Assembly: GCA_963850765.1 (NCBI GenBank) | Contig: CAWKMN010000009.1 | Location: 186,001 to 250,000, forward strand | DNA: 64,000 bases | Source of the DNA: CAWKMN01 sp963850765 | GTDB lineage: Bacteria > Chloroflexota > Anaerolineae > Aggregatilineales > Aggregatilineaceae | Direction: 5' to 3' | Part shown: piece by piece, positions 19,301 through 27,151 of the stretch | Layout of the letters: each line of letters starts with the position of its first letter | Numbering within the stretch: position 1 is the first letter of the stretch | Position numbers and translations under genes: made by a program | Notes under the pieces: generated by a model | The model's input: only the letters and a program-made list of their open reading frames with translations | Told to the model about the DNA's origin: nothing | The model's database searches: none

Positions 19301-21345
19301 AGGTGATAGATCTGTGCCCGCAGCAGCGCCGAGTCGGGATCTTCCTGCCCGGCGATGGCGTCCAGCGCGTCCGGATAGCGCCCGGCCAGCACGAACGTCT
19401 CGGCGCGGGCGTAGGGTGCATCGTCGCCGGAGAGCGTCATCTCTTCGACGGCGGCGGCATAGTGACCCTGCGCTCGGAGAATCGCGGCCCGCTCAAAATG
19501 TGCTTCAGCCGAATCATCCAGCACGCCGAGCGCATCATTGAGCCGGTTCATATGCCGGTAAACCCGCGCCAGCCCGCGCCGCATCACACTCAGCGAGCCG
19601 ATCGCGTCCAGCTTAAAGACCATTTCGGCGGCTTTTTCCAGCACATCGGCGGCTTCGGCAAAGCGTCCCACACGGTCATACAGCCGGCCGAGCGCGACCA
19701 GCGTCTCCGCGACGGCGTGCGGGCTGTCGTGTGCCTGCCGGATCTCAAGCGCGCGGTTGAGGGCCTCTTCGGCGGCGTAATACGCGTGCTGATCGGTCAG
19801 ATCCAGCCCAAGCTGCGTCAGCGCGGCGGCTTCGGCGCGCACCCCGGTGAGGGCCGGCGGCTCGCCACCCCATGCTGCCAGCGCGCCCGGCACATATTCG
19901 CAGCGGTACGGGCGCAGCGCCTCGTCCAGCGCGGCGTGATTCTCATCTTCGGCGGCCAGCGCGTGCAGCAGACTGCCCCCGGCGCGGTAGAGCGCGCAGG
20001 GATCGTCCCCATAGGTGCGCGCATAACGCAGCGCCCATGCGGTTACTTTGCGCGCCAGCTTGCCGATCTCGTCCTGCGCGGATTCCTGCACCCGCGTATA
20101 GGCGAAGGGATGCATCAGGTAACGATCCGGGTCGCGGTGATCGCGCCGGATCAAACCGTATTCTTCCAGCATGATCAGCCCACGCCGCGTGGCGAGCGTA
20201 TTCCCGATATGCGCGACGGTGTGCAGGGCGTCGAAAGGTGCGCCCTCGGCAGGGAGCGCGCCAAATGTCACCAGCAGCCGCCGGTAATCGCGGGGCAGCG
20301 CCTCAATCGTCACATCCAACGCGCGGTTGAGGCTGGCGCGGCGTGCGATCTGCGCGGTGATTTCGGCGTCGGCTTCTGTAGGTTCTTCTCCGGCATCTGA
20401 TGGCTCAGGCACGGGCGACTCAGCGGCGGACAGGTCGATCACCAGCAGGCTTTGCAGGTCGTCCAGCGACAGCCCGTCCCGCCGGACAAGCTTGCCGGCC
20501 AGCATCAGCGCGAACGGATGGTGGGCGAGCGCGGTGGCGATGATCAGCAGTTGGGCGCGCAGCCGGCGCGTATCCTCGATCCCGGCGTGCAGCGCCAGCG
20601 CATCGACCGCCGCCGCGTCGTCCAGGGCGTGCAGGGTCACCACGCCTTCGGGATCGTCAGGGGCCGGCTGGTCAGGATCGGGGAGATCGAGCGGAATCTC
20701 CTCCGCCACCAGCACATTCGGCGTCAGGCGGGTGATCTGCTCGATCATGGGATCGGCGGGCGCGGCGTTGTCGATGATCAGCAGGGTGTGATCGTCCACC
20801 TGCGCCGCCAGCCATTCGCGCCGCCTCGCCGCGTCGGATTCCCCGATCACGTGCGGCAAATTCAGCGCCAGTGCGAGCGTCTGCTCGATCTGATCCGGCG
20901 CGTCGATCCACCAGATGCGGCGGAAGCGCTGGCGGGTGCGTTCGTGGGCAGCGACCGCGGCCAGCAGTGTCGTCTTGCCGATACCGCATTCGCCTTGAAT
21001 TCGCACCACGTGCCCGGAGAGCAGCGGGCGCAGGATTCGCGCCAGTTCGTTGGTCCGCCCTTCCATGATCGCGGGGCGGGGCGGCGGCTGGAGCCGGTCA
21101 CGCGCCGCTTCGAGCACGGGGCCGGCCGGGCGTGGATACCAGCGCGATGGCAAGGGAGGCAGCGGATCTTCGGGCAGCGGCTCGGGGCGATCCAGCCGGA
21201 AGGGGGCCGCATCAAGGCGCGCCTGGTCCTGCTCAATCGGGAAGGCGAGCAGGGTTTCCGTCAGGGTCAGGAATTCTTCCGCGCGGAAGCCCGTCAGCGC
21301 GGGCGTGAAGTCGGGTAGGGTCGGGTGAGTTGTTTGTTCGGTCAT
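16371..21345 (-). CDS. giant STAND/NB-ARC ATPase with TPR repeats, one frameshift
   Basis: About 1,657 residues. An N-terminal ~110-residue region of unknown type is followed by a STAND-like NTPase with Walker A GECGIGKTTLL and Walker B TLLIIDNA, then a helical part and more than twenty tetratricopeptide-like repeats (A-A-L-E-I spacing, e.g. ALGRLYDRVGRFAEAADVLE) to the C-terminus. Two long frames overlap and need one base skipped near 18784-18790 (HERA to IANYRRAL). Such proteins are signal-transduction ATPases or regulators; some relatives act in phage defence, but no effector domain is recognised here. The LuxR gene at 21533 is upstream on the same strand and may be co-transcribed. Confidence 0.8.
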
Positions 21346-21532
21346 AAATCGGAATTGTAATTGGCGGGGTGGGGTTGCGCAACCTGACGTTTGTGGAGCG
21401 GGGCCTTGAATCCCCGGCTATGCCCTGGCTTCTCCCCAAATCGTCAAGCAGGGAGAGATCGACGCGTGTAGGGGTGGGCTAACAAGCCTCCCCTCGGCGA
21501 CGCAGTGGGTCGCCCCTACAAGGGAGGGATCG

Positions 21533-22132
21533 CTACACCGCGACCAGCCCCAGCCGGATCGCGTGGACGACGGCCTCGGTCCGGCTTTGGGCGTGCAGCT
21601 TGCCCAGGATCGCGTTGATGTGGAACTTGACCGTATGCTCGCTGATCGACAGCGCGCGCGCAATCGCCTTGTTGGATAACCCCTGCACCAGCAGCCCCAA
21701 CACCTCGATTTCGCGCGGGGTCAGATCCGCAGCCGGCGGACGCGGACGGTCCAGCGGCAGCGCCCCGGCCAGCGCCGGATCGAGCACCGCGAGTCCCTGG
21801 CAGACGGCCGCCACCGCCGTGATCAGATGGGCCGCAGGGGCGGAGCGTAACAGGAGGCCGCGCGCGCCCGCGGACCACGCGTCCGCCGCCTGGGTGGGAT
21901 CGGGCAGCAGTGCGACAACCGGCGGCCCGCCGTCCAGATCGGGCAGCGCCGCAGGATCGGGATCCCAACCGAGATCCCAAATGAGCGCGTCCGGGCGGTA
22001 CACGTCCAGCGCCGGATCGTCCCCGGCGACCTGCCCGACCACGGTGCAGCCATCCTGCCCGGCGAGCAGCGCCGCCAGTCCAGCCCGCGCCAGCGGATCA
22101 TCCGCAACAATTAAGATACGATAAGGATTCAT
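21533..22132 (-). CDS. LuxR/NarL-family response regulator with atypical receiver
   Basis: 199 residues. The N-terminal receiver-like domain (1-125) keeps an acidic pair in VADDP and an aspartate in LIWDLGWD, but the conserved lysine before the last helix is arginine (LLLRSAPAA), so phosphorylation is doubtful. The C-terminal LuxR helix-turn-helix is textbook: LTPREIEVLGLLVQGLSNKA then IARALSISEHTVKFHI. DNA-binding transcription factor. A five-unit heptad array begins two bases before its start codon. It precedes the STAND/TPR gene on the same strand, separated by 187 bases of repeat-bearing DNA. Confidence 0.88.
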   Translation of the reverse strand: MNPYRILIVADDPLARAGLAALLAGQDGCTVVGQVAGDDPALDVYRPDALIWDLGWDPDPAALPDLDGGPPVVALLPDPTQAADAWSAGARGLLLRSAPAAHLITAVAAVCQGLAVLDPALAGALPLDRPRPPAADLTPREIEVLGLLVQGLSNKAIARALSISEHTVKFHINAILGKLHAQSRTEAVVHAIRLGLVAV

Positions 22133-22133
22133 A

Positions 22134-22168
22134 GCTGTTAGCGGTTAGCGATTAGCTGTTAGCCGTTG
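22134..22168. repeat. unpaired five-unit heptad array
   Basis: GCTGTTA GCGGTTA GCGATTA GCTGTTA GCCGTTG, five perfect 7-base steps immediately upstream of the LuxR-family start codon (minus strand). It occupies the position where its ribosome-binding site would lie. Confidence 0.75.
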
Positions 22169-22268
22169 GTGATGGGCCAACCGCTGTAAATCGAATGTAG
22201 CGTAGACTCACGCGTGCGGCAAGGGTAGGGATGAAACTCTGATGAAGAATCTACGTTGCAGGGGAAAC

Positions 22269-22299
22269 AAAAAAATCGCCCGGATTAAACCATCCGGGC
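22269..22299 (-). terminator. intrinsic terminator
   Basis: On the minus strand GCCCGGAT and ATCCGGGC form an 8-bp perfect stem with loop GGTTTA, then GA and seven T (22275-22269). Confidence 0.85.
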
Positions 22300-22337
22300 C
22301 AGGTGAGAAGAGAAGAGAGAAACCGTTAAATGTCCGC

Positions 22338-22400
22338 CTAAATCGACCGGAAACTGCCTTCCTTAAGTTCGCTGCGCGCCTCCTGTAAACTATCCGCCAT
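22338..22400 (-). CDS. possible 20-residue small protein MADSLQEARSELKEGSFRSI
   Basis: An ATG-to-TAG reading frame inside the small transcript, with a charged amphipathic composition (EARSELKEG) that resembles real protein. There is no clear ribosome-binding site. Coding status unknown. Confidence 0.3.
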   Translation of the reverse strand: MADSLQEARSELKEGSFRSI

Positions 22401-22460
22401 TTGGGTCAGGTTCCAATACTCGGTTCGTTAAAGCACGACTACGTTCTTAAGGTTAACTAG

Positions 22461-22489
22461 ATCATAGGACAATTTTTTTGTGATGTCAA
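22461..22489 (-). promoter_or_regulatory. strong sigma-70-type promoter
   Basis: Minus-strand TTGACA (22489-22484), 17-bp spacer, TATGAT (22466-22461). The nearest to consensus of any promoter found in the window. The next gene upstream, xthA, ends at 22547, so this promoter serves only the small unit. Confidence 0.75.
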
Positions 22490-22546
22490 GCAAGTTGTAG
22501 CCATGACTTATCATCAATATTAAAGACGGGAATGTGGTTTTTCAAC

Positions 22547-23317
22547 TCAGGCCAGCGTCAGGCTGACCGGGCAGTGATCCGATCCCATCACGGCGGGGTG
22601 TATCTCCGCATCGATCACGCGATCCTGTAAATCCGGCGTGATGAAAAAATAGTCGATACGCCAGCCGGTGTTACGCTCGCGCGCGCCGCCCCAGAACGGC
22701 CAGTACGTGTACGCGCCGGTCTGGTCAGGATGCAGGGCGCGATAGACATCTACGTAGCCGCGCGCCACGACCTCGTCAATCCAGGCACGCTCGATAGGCA
22801 GAAAGCCCGTAACGTTCTGGTTCTGCTTGGGGCGCGCCAGATCGATCTCGCGGTGGGCCGTGTTCACATCCCCGCAGAAGATGATCGATTTGCCGGCCGC
22901 GCGCAGGGTGTCGCACACCTCAAGGAACGCCGCCTTGTACGCCATCTTGAACGGCACCCGCTGGTTCTCCTGCCCGCCGTTGGGAAAATATGCTCCGATC
23001 AGCACAAAGTCGGGATACTCCGCGATGATGGTGCGGCCCTCGGCGTCGAATTCGGGCACACCCAGCCCGATCTGCACGTTCAGCGGCGCGACCCGGGTGT
23101 AGAGCGCCACGCCGCTGTAGCCTTTGCGCAGGGTAGACCATGTCCAGAAGGTGTGATAGCCGTCCGGTATGCGCAGAATATCCTCAAGCTGTTCCGGCTC
23201 CGCTTTCGTCTCCTGGATGCACAGCATATCCGGCCGGGTGACGGCGAACCATTCGAGCAGCCCTTTTTTCTGGGCGGCGCGGATGCCGTTCACGTTCCAT
23301 GAGTAGAGTTTGATCAT
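22547..23317 (-). CDS. xthA: exodeoxyribonuclease III
   Basis: AP endonuclease / 3'-5' exonuclease of base-excision repair, 256 residues. It begins MIKLYSWNVNGIRAAQKKG, followed by the metal-binding CIQETKAE, GYSGVALYTR, the catalytic GDVNTAHREIDLARPKQN and the terminal SDHCPVSL with active-site Asp and His. All catalytic positions are present. ATG 23317 is chosen because GAGGAA lies just upstream and it gives the family N-terminus; the frame extends further but without homology. Confidence 0.93.
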   Translation of the reverse strand: MIKLYSWNVNGIRAAQKKGLLEWFAVTRPDMLCIQETKAEPEQLEDILRIPDGYHTFWTWSTLRKGYSGVALYTRVAPLNVQIGLGVPEFDAEGRTIIAEYPDFVLIGAYFPNGGQENQRVPFKMAYKAAFLEVCDTLRAAGKSIIFCGDVNTAHREIDLARPKQNQNVTGFLPIERAWIDEVVARGYVDVYRALHPDQTGAYTYWPFWGGARERNTGWRIDYFFITPDLQDRVIDAEIHPAVMGSDHCPVSLTLA

Positions 23318-23399
23318 GTATTTTTCCTCGAACTCCTGTAAGATCCAATCAATACCTCTCAACGGTTGAGCCCCAGGCGGGGAGCCAGCATGAGCCAGC

Positions 23400-23918
23400 A
23401 TGAAAACTGAGCTGATCCTGATTATAGCCGTGATGCTGGTCACCATCCTGTTGAATGCCCTGGTGCTGCACCGGCTGGCACGGCAAGTGCAGAGCCAGAG
23501 CCGCGATACCCAGATCCTCGCCACGACGAATCGCAGTCTCGAAAACCGCGTCGACCGGCTGGCGACGGCCGTCGATCAATCGCTGCACCAGCTGCATCGC
23601 GCGCTCGAACTGTCGAGCGCGATTCATCTGCTGATGTTCAACCGGCTGCGCGACCCGGCCCATGTGCTTTCGCCCCCCGATATCAGCCGGATCAACACCT
23701 ATCTGCTGGAACTCAAAGCTATCGCCGTCGTGAACGGTGACACGTCGCTGATCGACCGGGTGGGCCGCCTGCGCGACGCCGTCGATCTTGTCCTCAACCC
23801 GCTCGCGGCCGACAGCGGCGACGTGCCACGCCGCAAACTGGACGTCTCCGAAGCGACCGAAGGCGTGCAGCGCAAAATCTACGATCTGCTGTCGAGCGCC
23901 ACGCGCAATCGCTCCTAG
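23400..23918 (+). CDS. hypothetical single-pass membrane protein with coiled coil
   Basis: 172 residues. One N-terminal transmembrane helix (about 4-25, LILIIAVMLVTILLNALVL), then a long helical, heptad-rich region (about 28-75, with NRSLENRVDRLATAVDQSLH) and a second helical domain to the end. No family recognised. The stop codon TAG at 23916-23918 is the first part of a 19-bp terminal inverted repeat. Confidence 0.65.
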   Translation: MKTELILIIAVMLVTILLNALVLHRLARQVQSQSRDTQILATTNRSLENRVDRLATAVDQSLHQLHRALELSSAIHLLMFNRLRDPAHVLSPPDISRINTYLLELKAIAVVNGDTSLIDRVGRLRDAVDLVLNPLAADSGDVPRRKLDVSEATEGVQRKIYDLLSSATRNRS

Positions 23919-24098
23919 AGCGTGTTATGCACTCTGGTTGCCTGTTTTGAGCGATTCTTCGCGTGAATTAGCCCCTCCCTAAATCCCTCCCCACAGGGTG
24001 GAGAGGGACTTGAGCAGCTCCCCTTTCTCCACCGCGTGGGGAAAGGGGCAAGCGAGCTTGCCGCGGGATAGGGGCCAAAAGTGCATAACAGGCTCTAG
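23915..24098. mobile_element. 184-bp MITE-like element with 19-bp terminal inverted repeats
   Basis: Ends CTAGAGCGTGTTATGCACT and AGTGCATAACAGGCTCTAG, matching at 18 of 19 positions as inverted repeats. Interior: TTAGCCCCTCCCTAAATCCC ... GGATAGGGGCC double hairpin. A right-end relative (GGGGCTAAAAGTGCATAATA) occurs at about 33684. The left end supplies the stop codon of the preceding gene. Confidence 0.7.
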
Positions 24099-24112
24099 AC
24101 GATCGCCAATTC

Positions 24113-24140
24113 GTAGGGGCGTATTGCAATACGCCCCTAC
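24113..24140. repeat. 28-bp perfect palindrome GTAGGGGCGTATTG / CAATACGCCCCTAC
   Basis: A perfect inverted repeat without a loop, identical to 43437-43464. It looks like the two ends of the 3434/47362 element joined head to head, i.e. a deletion remnant. The 23919-24297 gap otherwise holds the 184-bp element and no gene. Confidence 0.8.
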
Positions 24141-24297
24141 AAATTCTCTCACGATGTACGCCGCCAACCACCTACCCATTTGGACAGCCCATCCCCCGTT
24201 TTGACAGGCGCGGAACTCCCCACCAGGGTGATCCGGCTGCGACGGCTACCGCTTATCATTGAGCATAGAACATACCGATTTACAAGGAGCAAGTCTC

Positions 24298-25197
24298 ATG
24301 GCAAGCGTGTTGGAATCTCTTTCGAATGATATGGCGGCAGCCGTCGAGCGCGCCGGGCAGAGTGTGGTCCGCGTCGATGGCCGGCGGCGAATGTCCGCCA
24401 GCGGGATCGTGTGGTCGGCGGATGGCGTCATCGTGACGGCGCATCATGTCGTGACCCGCGACGATGAACTGACGGTTGGCCTGCCGAATGGCGATGAAGC
24501 CGCCGCGACGATGGCCGGGCGCGATCCGAGCACGGATCTGGCCGTGCTGCGGGTGAGCGGCGGTGGTCTGACCGCGCCCGCGTGGGTCGAGTCGGATGCG
24601 ATGCGGGTCGGCCAGTTGGTACTGGCATTAGGACGTCCAGGCCGGACGGTCCAGGCGACGCTCGGCGTGGTGAGCGCGGTCGGCGCAAGCTGGCGCACCG
24701 GGGCGGGCGGGCAGATCGACCGCTACCTGCAAACCGATGTCGTGATGTATCCCGGTTTTTCGGGCGGGCCGCTGGTCGGCGCGTCAGGTGCGATCCTCGG
24801 GCTGAACACCTCGGCGCTGCTGCAAGGCGTGAGCGTCTCGATCCCCACCGGCACGCTGAAGGCGGTCGTTTCGGCGCTGCTCGAACACGGCCACGTGCGC
24901 CGGGGTTATCTCGGCGTCGGATCGCAGCCGGTCCGCCTGCCGGACAATCTCGCGCAGGAACTCGGCCAGGAAACCGCGCTGATGCTGGTCAGTGTGGAGC
25001 AGGACAGCCCCGCCGCGAAGGGTGGGCTGGCGATGGGTGATACGATTGTCGCGCTCGGCGGCGAGCCGGTGCGCCATATCGACGACCTGCAAGCGCTCCT
25101 GACCGGGGATCGCGTGGGTAAGGCGGTTACGGTCCGCGTGCTGCGCGGCGGCGAACTGCGCGATATGAACGTGACGATTGGGGAAAAGAGCGGGTAA
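24298..25197 (+). CDS. HtrA-like serine protease with PDZ domain, no signal peptide
   Basis: 299 residues. The trypsin-like domain carries His50 in AHHVV, Asp80 in STDLAVL and Ser ~155 in PGFSGGPLV (the usual N of GNSGGPL is F here). A C-terminal PDZ domain spans about 215-299 (RRGYLGVGSQPV ... ALGGEPVRHIDDLQALL). DegP-family proteases degrade or chaperone misfolded proteins. There is no signal or membrane segment, so a cytoplasmic location is inferred. ATG 24298 follows AAGGAGCAAG. A second protease of the same fold follows at 25459, probably an old duplication. Confidence 0.88.
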   Translation: MASVLESLSNDMAAAVERAGQSVVRVDGRRRMSASGIVWSADGVIVTAHHVVTRDDELTVGLPNGDEAAATMAGRDPSTDLAVLRVSGGGLTAPAWVESDAMRVGQLVLALGRPGRTVQATLGVVSAVGASWRTGAGGQIDRYLQTDVVMYPGFSGGPLVGASGAILGLNTSALLQGVSVSIPTGTLKAVVSALLEHGHVRRGYLGVGSQPVRLPDNLAQELGQETALMLVSVEQDSPAAKGGLAMGDTIVALGGEPVRHIDDLQALLTGDRVGKAVTVRVLRGGELRDMNVTIGEKSG

Positions 25198-25202
25198 AAG
25201 AA

Positions 25203-25435
25203 GCGATTAGCCGTTAGCGATTAGCGGTTAGCTGGCCTCACCCCCGGCCCCTCTCCACAGCGTGGAGAGGGGAGATAGCTATCATGCCGGATTTTGTAGA
25301 TACCGTCTTTAAAAATGGCAGGCCTCACCCCCGGCGGGCAAGCCCGCTTTCCCCCTCTCCAGCCGAGCTAGAGAGGGGGAAGTACGGTTTTGCTCCCCTC
25401 TCCATCTAGGATGGAGAGGGGCCGGGGGTGAGGCC
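25203..25435. repeat. heptad array plus two CCTCACCCCC elements
   Basis: Four 7-mers GCGATTA GCCGTTA GCGATTA GCGGTTA (25203-25230) start 5 bases after the protease stop. Then come a short CCTCACCCCC hairpin (about 25234-25272) and a full element from GCCTCACCCCC (25322) to GGGGGTGAGGCC (25435) with the AGCCGAGCTAGAGAGGGGG hairpin. Confidence 0.65.
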
Positions 25436-25458
25436 GGGAAACGAACGGAGCCAACGTG

Positions 25459-26076
25459 ATGACCAGTGTCTTCGAGCAACTGAATCTACAACTATCCTCG
25501 GTCGTGGAGCGCGCGCGCTGCGCCCTGGTGCAGATCAGCAACGGCAGCGGCGGCAACGGCGCGGGGACGATCTGGCACCCGGCAGGGCTGATCGTGACCA
25601 ACGCGCATGTCGTCGCGCAGGTATCGCGGCGCGGCGTGGCGGTCAGCCGCACGCTGGATGTGACTCTGCCGGACGGGCGCAAATTGCCCGCCAAAGTGCT
25701 CGCCGCCGACCCGGAACGCGATCTGGCCGCGCTGTCGGTGCTGGCCGAGGATCTGCCCGCGGTAGAGCTTGGCAATGCGCGCAAGCTCCGCCCGGGTGAC
25801 TGGGTAATGGCGGTCGGCCATCCGTGGGGCGTCGAGGGCGCGGTGACGGGCGGGATCGTCATCGGCACGGGCGCGGCGCTGGCCGAACTCCCCAACAGCG
25901 GCAAGGAATGGATCACCGTGAGTCTGCACATGCGCCCCGGCCATTCGGGCGGCCCACTGGTCGATGTGGAAGGGCGGCTGGTCGGGATCAACACCATGAT
26001 CGCCGGGCCGGATATTGGTTTTGCCATCCCGCTGCACGAGGTGAAGGCGTTCCTGAAACGGGAATTGACCACCTGA
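25459..26076 (+). CDS. trypsin-like serine protease, no PDZ, no signal peptide
   Basis: 205 residues of the S1C/HtrA fold: His50 in TNAHVV, Asp88 in ERDLAAL and Ser163 in GHSGGPL, all present. It ends after the protease domain (IGFAIPLHEVKAFL), unlike the PDZ-bearing neighbour. No export signal. ATG 25459 (MTSVFEQ) sits 7 bases after GGAG. Probably intracellular quality control or a degenerate regulator; target unknown. Confidence 0.85.
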   Translation: MTSVFEQLNLQLSSVVERARCALVQISNGSGGNGAGTIWHPAGLIVTNAHVVAQVSRRGVAVSRTLDVTLPDGRKLPAKVLAADPERDLAALSVLAEDLPAVELGNARKLRPGDWVMAVGHPWGVEGAVTGGIVIGTGAALAELPNSGKEWITVSLHMRPGHSGGPLVDVEGRLVGINTMIAGPDIGFAIPLHEVKAFLKRELTT

Positions 26077-26135
26077 CGCGCAAATCCCCTACAATCTGCG
26101 TGACCAAAGGGTAAATGCCATCAGGAGGAATCATC

Positions 26136-26767
26136 ATGCGGATTGGAATCTGGGGAGCGGGCAATATGGGCGGCGGCCTGGGCAAACTGTGGGCGGCCAA
26201 AGGTCACGAGGTGATGTTCGCCGGGCGCGATCTCGACAAAGCGCAGGCGTTCGCCCAATCCGCCGGGCATGGTGCGCGCGGCGGCTCGTATGCCGATGCG
26301 GCCGCTTTTGGCGACGTGGTGCTGCTGGCGATTCCGTGGCCCGCCGCCGAGGATCTGCTGGAGCTGTCCGGCTCGGCGCTGCAAGGCAAAACCGTCATCG
26401 ACCTGATGAACGCCTGGGGCGATACCGATCTCGTGCCTGCCTTCGGGCATACGACGTCCCTGGCGGAACAGGTCGCGCAGTGGGCACCGGGTACGAAGGT
26501 CGTCAAGGCGTTCAACACGATCTACTATCAGCATATCGGCAAATCGCCGGAGATCGACGGCTGACCGCACGAATGCTCTATTTGCGGTGACGATGCCGGC
26601 GCCAAAGCGACTGTGATGCAGTTGGCACCGATGCTGGGTTCGATCCGGTGGACTGCGGTGAACTGGCGGTCGCGCGGCTGGTCGAGCCGCTGGCCTTCCT
26701 GTGGGGGCAGCTTGCCTACAATACGCCTTACGGGCCGGATGTGACGTTCCGGCTGCTGCGGCGGTAG
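26136..26767 (+). pseudogene. NADPH-dependent F420-reductase-like oxidoreductase, three frameshifts
   Basis: Rossmann-fold protein of the NADP oxidoreductase, coenzyme F420-dependent family. It begins MRIGIWGAGNMGGGLGKL with an AGGAGG site upstream. Recognised pieces are GAGNMG, KVVKAFNTI and, downstream, CGDDAGAK and LVEPLAFLWGQLAY. Continuity needs one missing base near 26564 (IDG to LTARML), one extra base near 26581 (LY to CGDD) and one missing base near 26637 (MLG to FDPVDCG). About 210 residues in all. Three shifts in 200 bases mean either a decayed gene or poor local sequence; the residues on both sides remain conserved, which favours sequence error. Confidence 0.7.
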
Positions 26768-26773
26768 GAGAGC

Positions 26774-27143
26774 AGCGGTCAGCGATCAGCTTTCAGCGGT
26801 CAGCTAAGCGCGGAAGATCATGGAGTGAACGGGGCCATGATCAGGTTGAGGGGCGACCCCTCCGTGTCCTGCCCGACGCGGAGCGGGACTTGAAACGCGT
26901 CGCACACGAGCTGTGCTCCCCTTCATACGTGCGTGCAAGCTGCCTGGTTGACGTTGAGGTGGCCAAACGCCTGGGGATGGGGCAAAATTGTACCCAATCT
27001 CGAAAACAGGCGGGTATTGTTAACCCGCCCCTACAATTCTCCCCCTCAAAAATCTCCGCGCTCTCTGCGTCTTTGCGGTTCAATCTTTTTCTAATGGTTC
27101 ACGCGAAATCGTTTGGCTGAACGCTGAGCGCTGATCGCTGACG
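26774..27143. repeat. repeat cassette with GCNNTCA / GCTGANN heptad arms
   Basis: Left arm GCGGTCA GCGATCA GCTTTCA GCGGTCA (26774-26801), 7 bases after the previous stop. Right arm GCTGAAC GCTGAGC GCTGATC GCTGACG (27116-27143), ending 9 bases before the thiolase stop codon. Between: GGCGGGTATTGTTAACCCGC palindrome ending CCCCTAC (27009-27034) and a period-9 CTCTGCG array (27051-27083). No gene. Confidence 0.75.
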
Positions 27144-27151
27144 GCTTCCTG

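Larger units (their letters stand above)
22266..22456 (-). ncRNA. candidate ~190-nt small RNA (promoter-to-terminator unit)
   Basis: A strong promoter (22461-22489) and an intrinsic terminator (22269-22299) delimit a minus-strand transcript of about 185-190 nt in a 414-base gap. The length suits a 6S-like or regulatory RNA. Self-complementary pieces include ACCTTAAG/CTTAAGG and TTGG...CCAA, but I could not establish the 6S closed-stem/open-bubble fold. A 20-codon ORF lies inside, so a small-protein mRNA is the alternative. Confidence 0.5.

Noticed and set aside
18778..20400. 540-residue frame antisense to the STAND/TPR gene
   Set aside because: Produced by GC-rich codon structure of the minus-strand gene; no recognisable domain.
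16371..21345. Phage-defence Avs protein
   Set aside because: STAND core and repeats are present, but no nuclease or other effector domain and no defence neighbours were recognised.
22266..22456. 6S RNA as a firm call
   Set aside because: Length fits, but I could not build the long paired ends with a central bubble, so only a generic small-RNA candidate is reported.
23968..24204. Short frames such as those within the 23915-24140 repeats
   Set aside because: They translate palindromic repeats (patterns like LPLSVNGEG), not genes. The in-frame cases in ccmB and ccmH are kept only because a conserved protein continues on either side.
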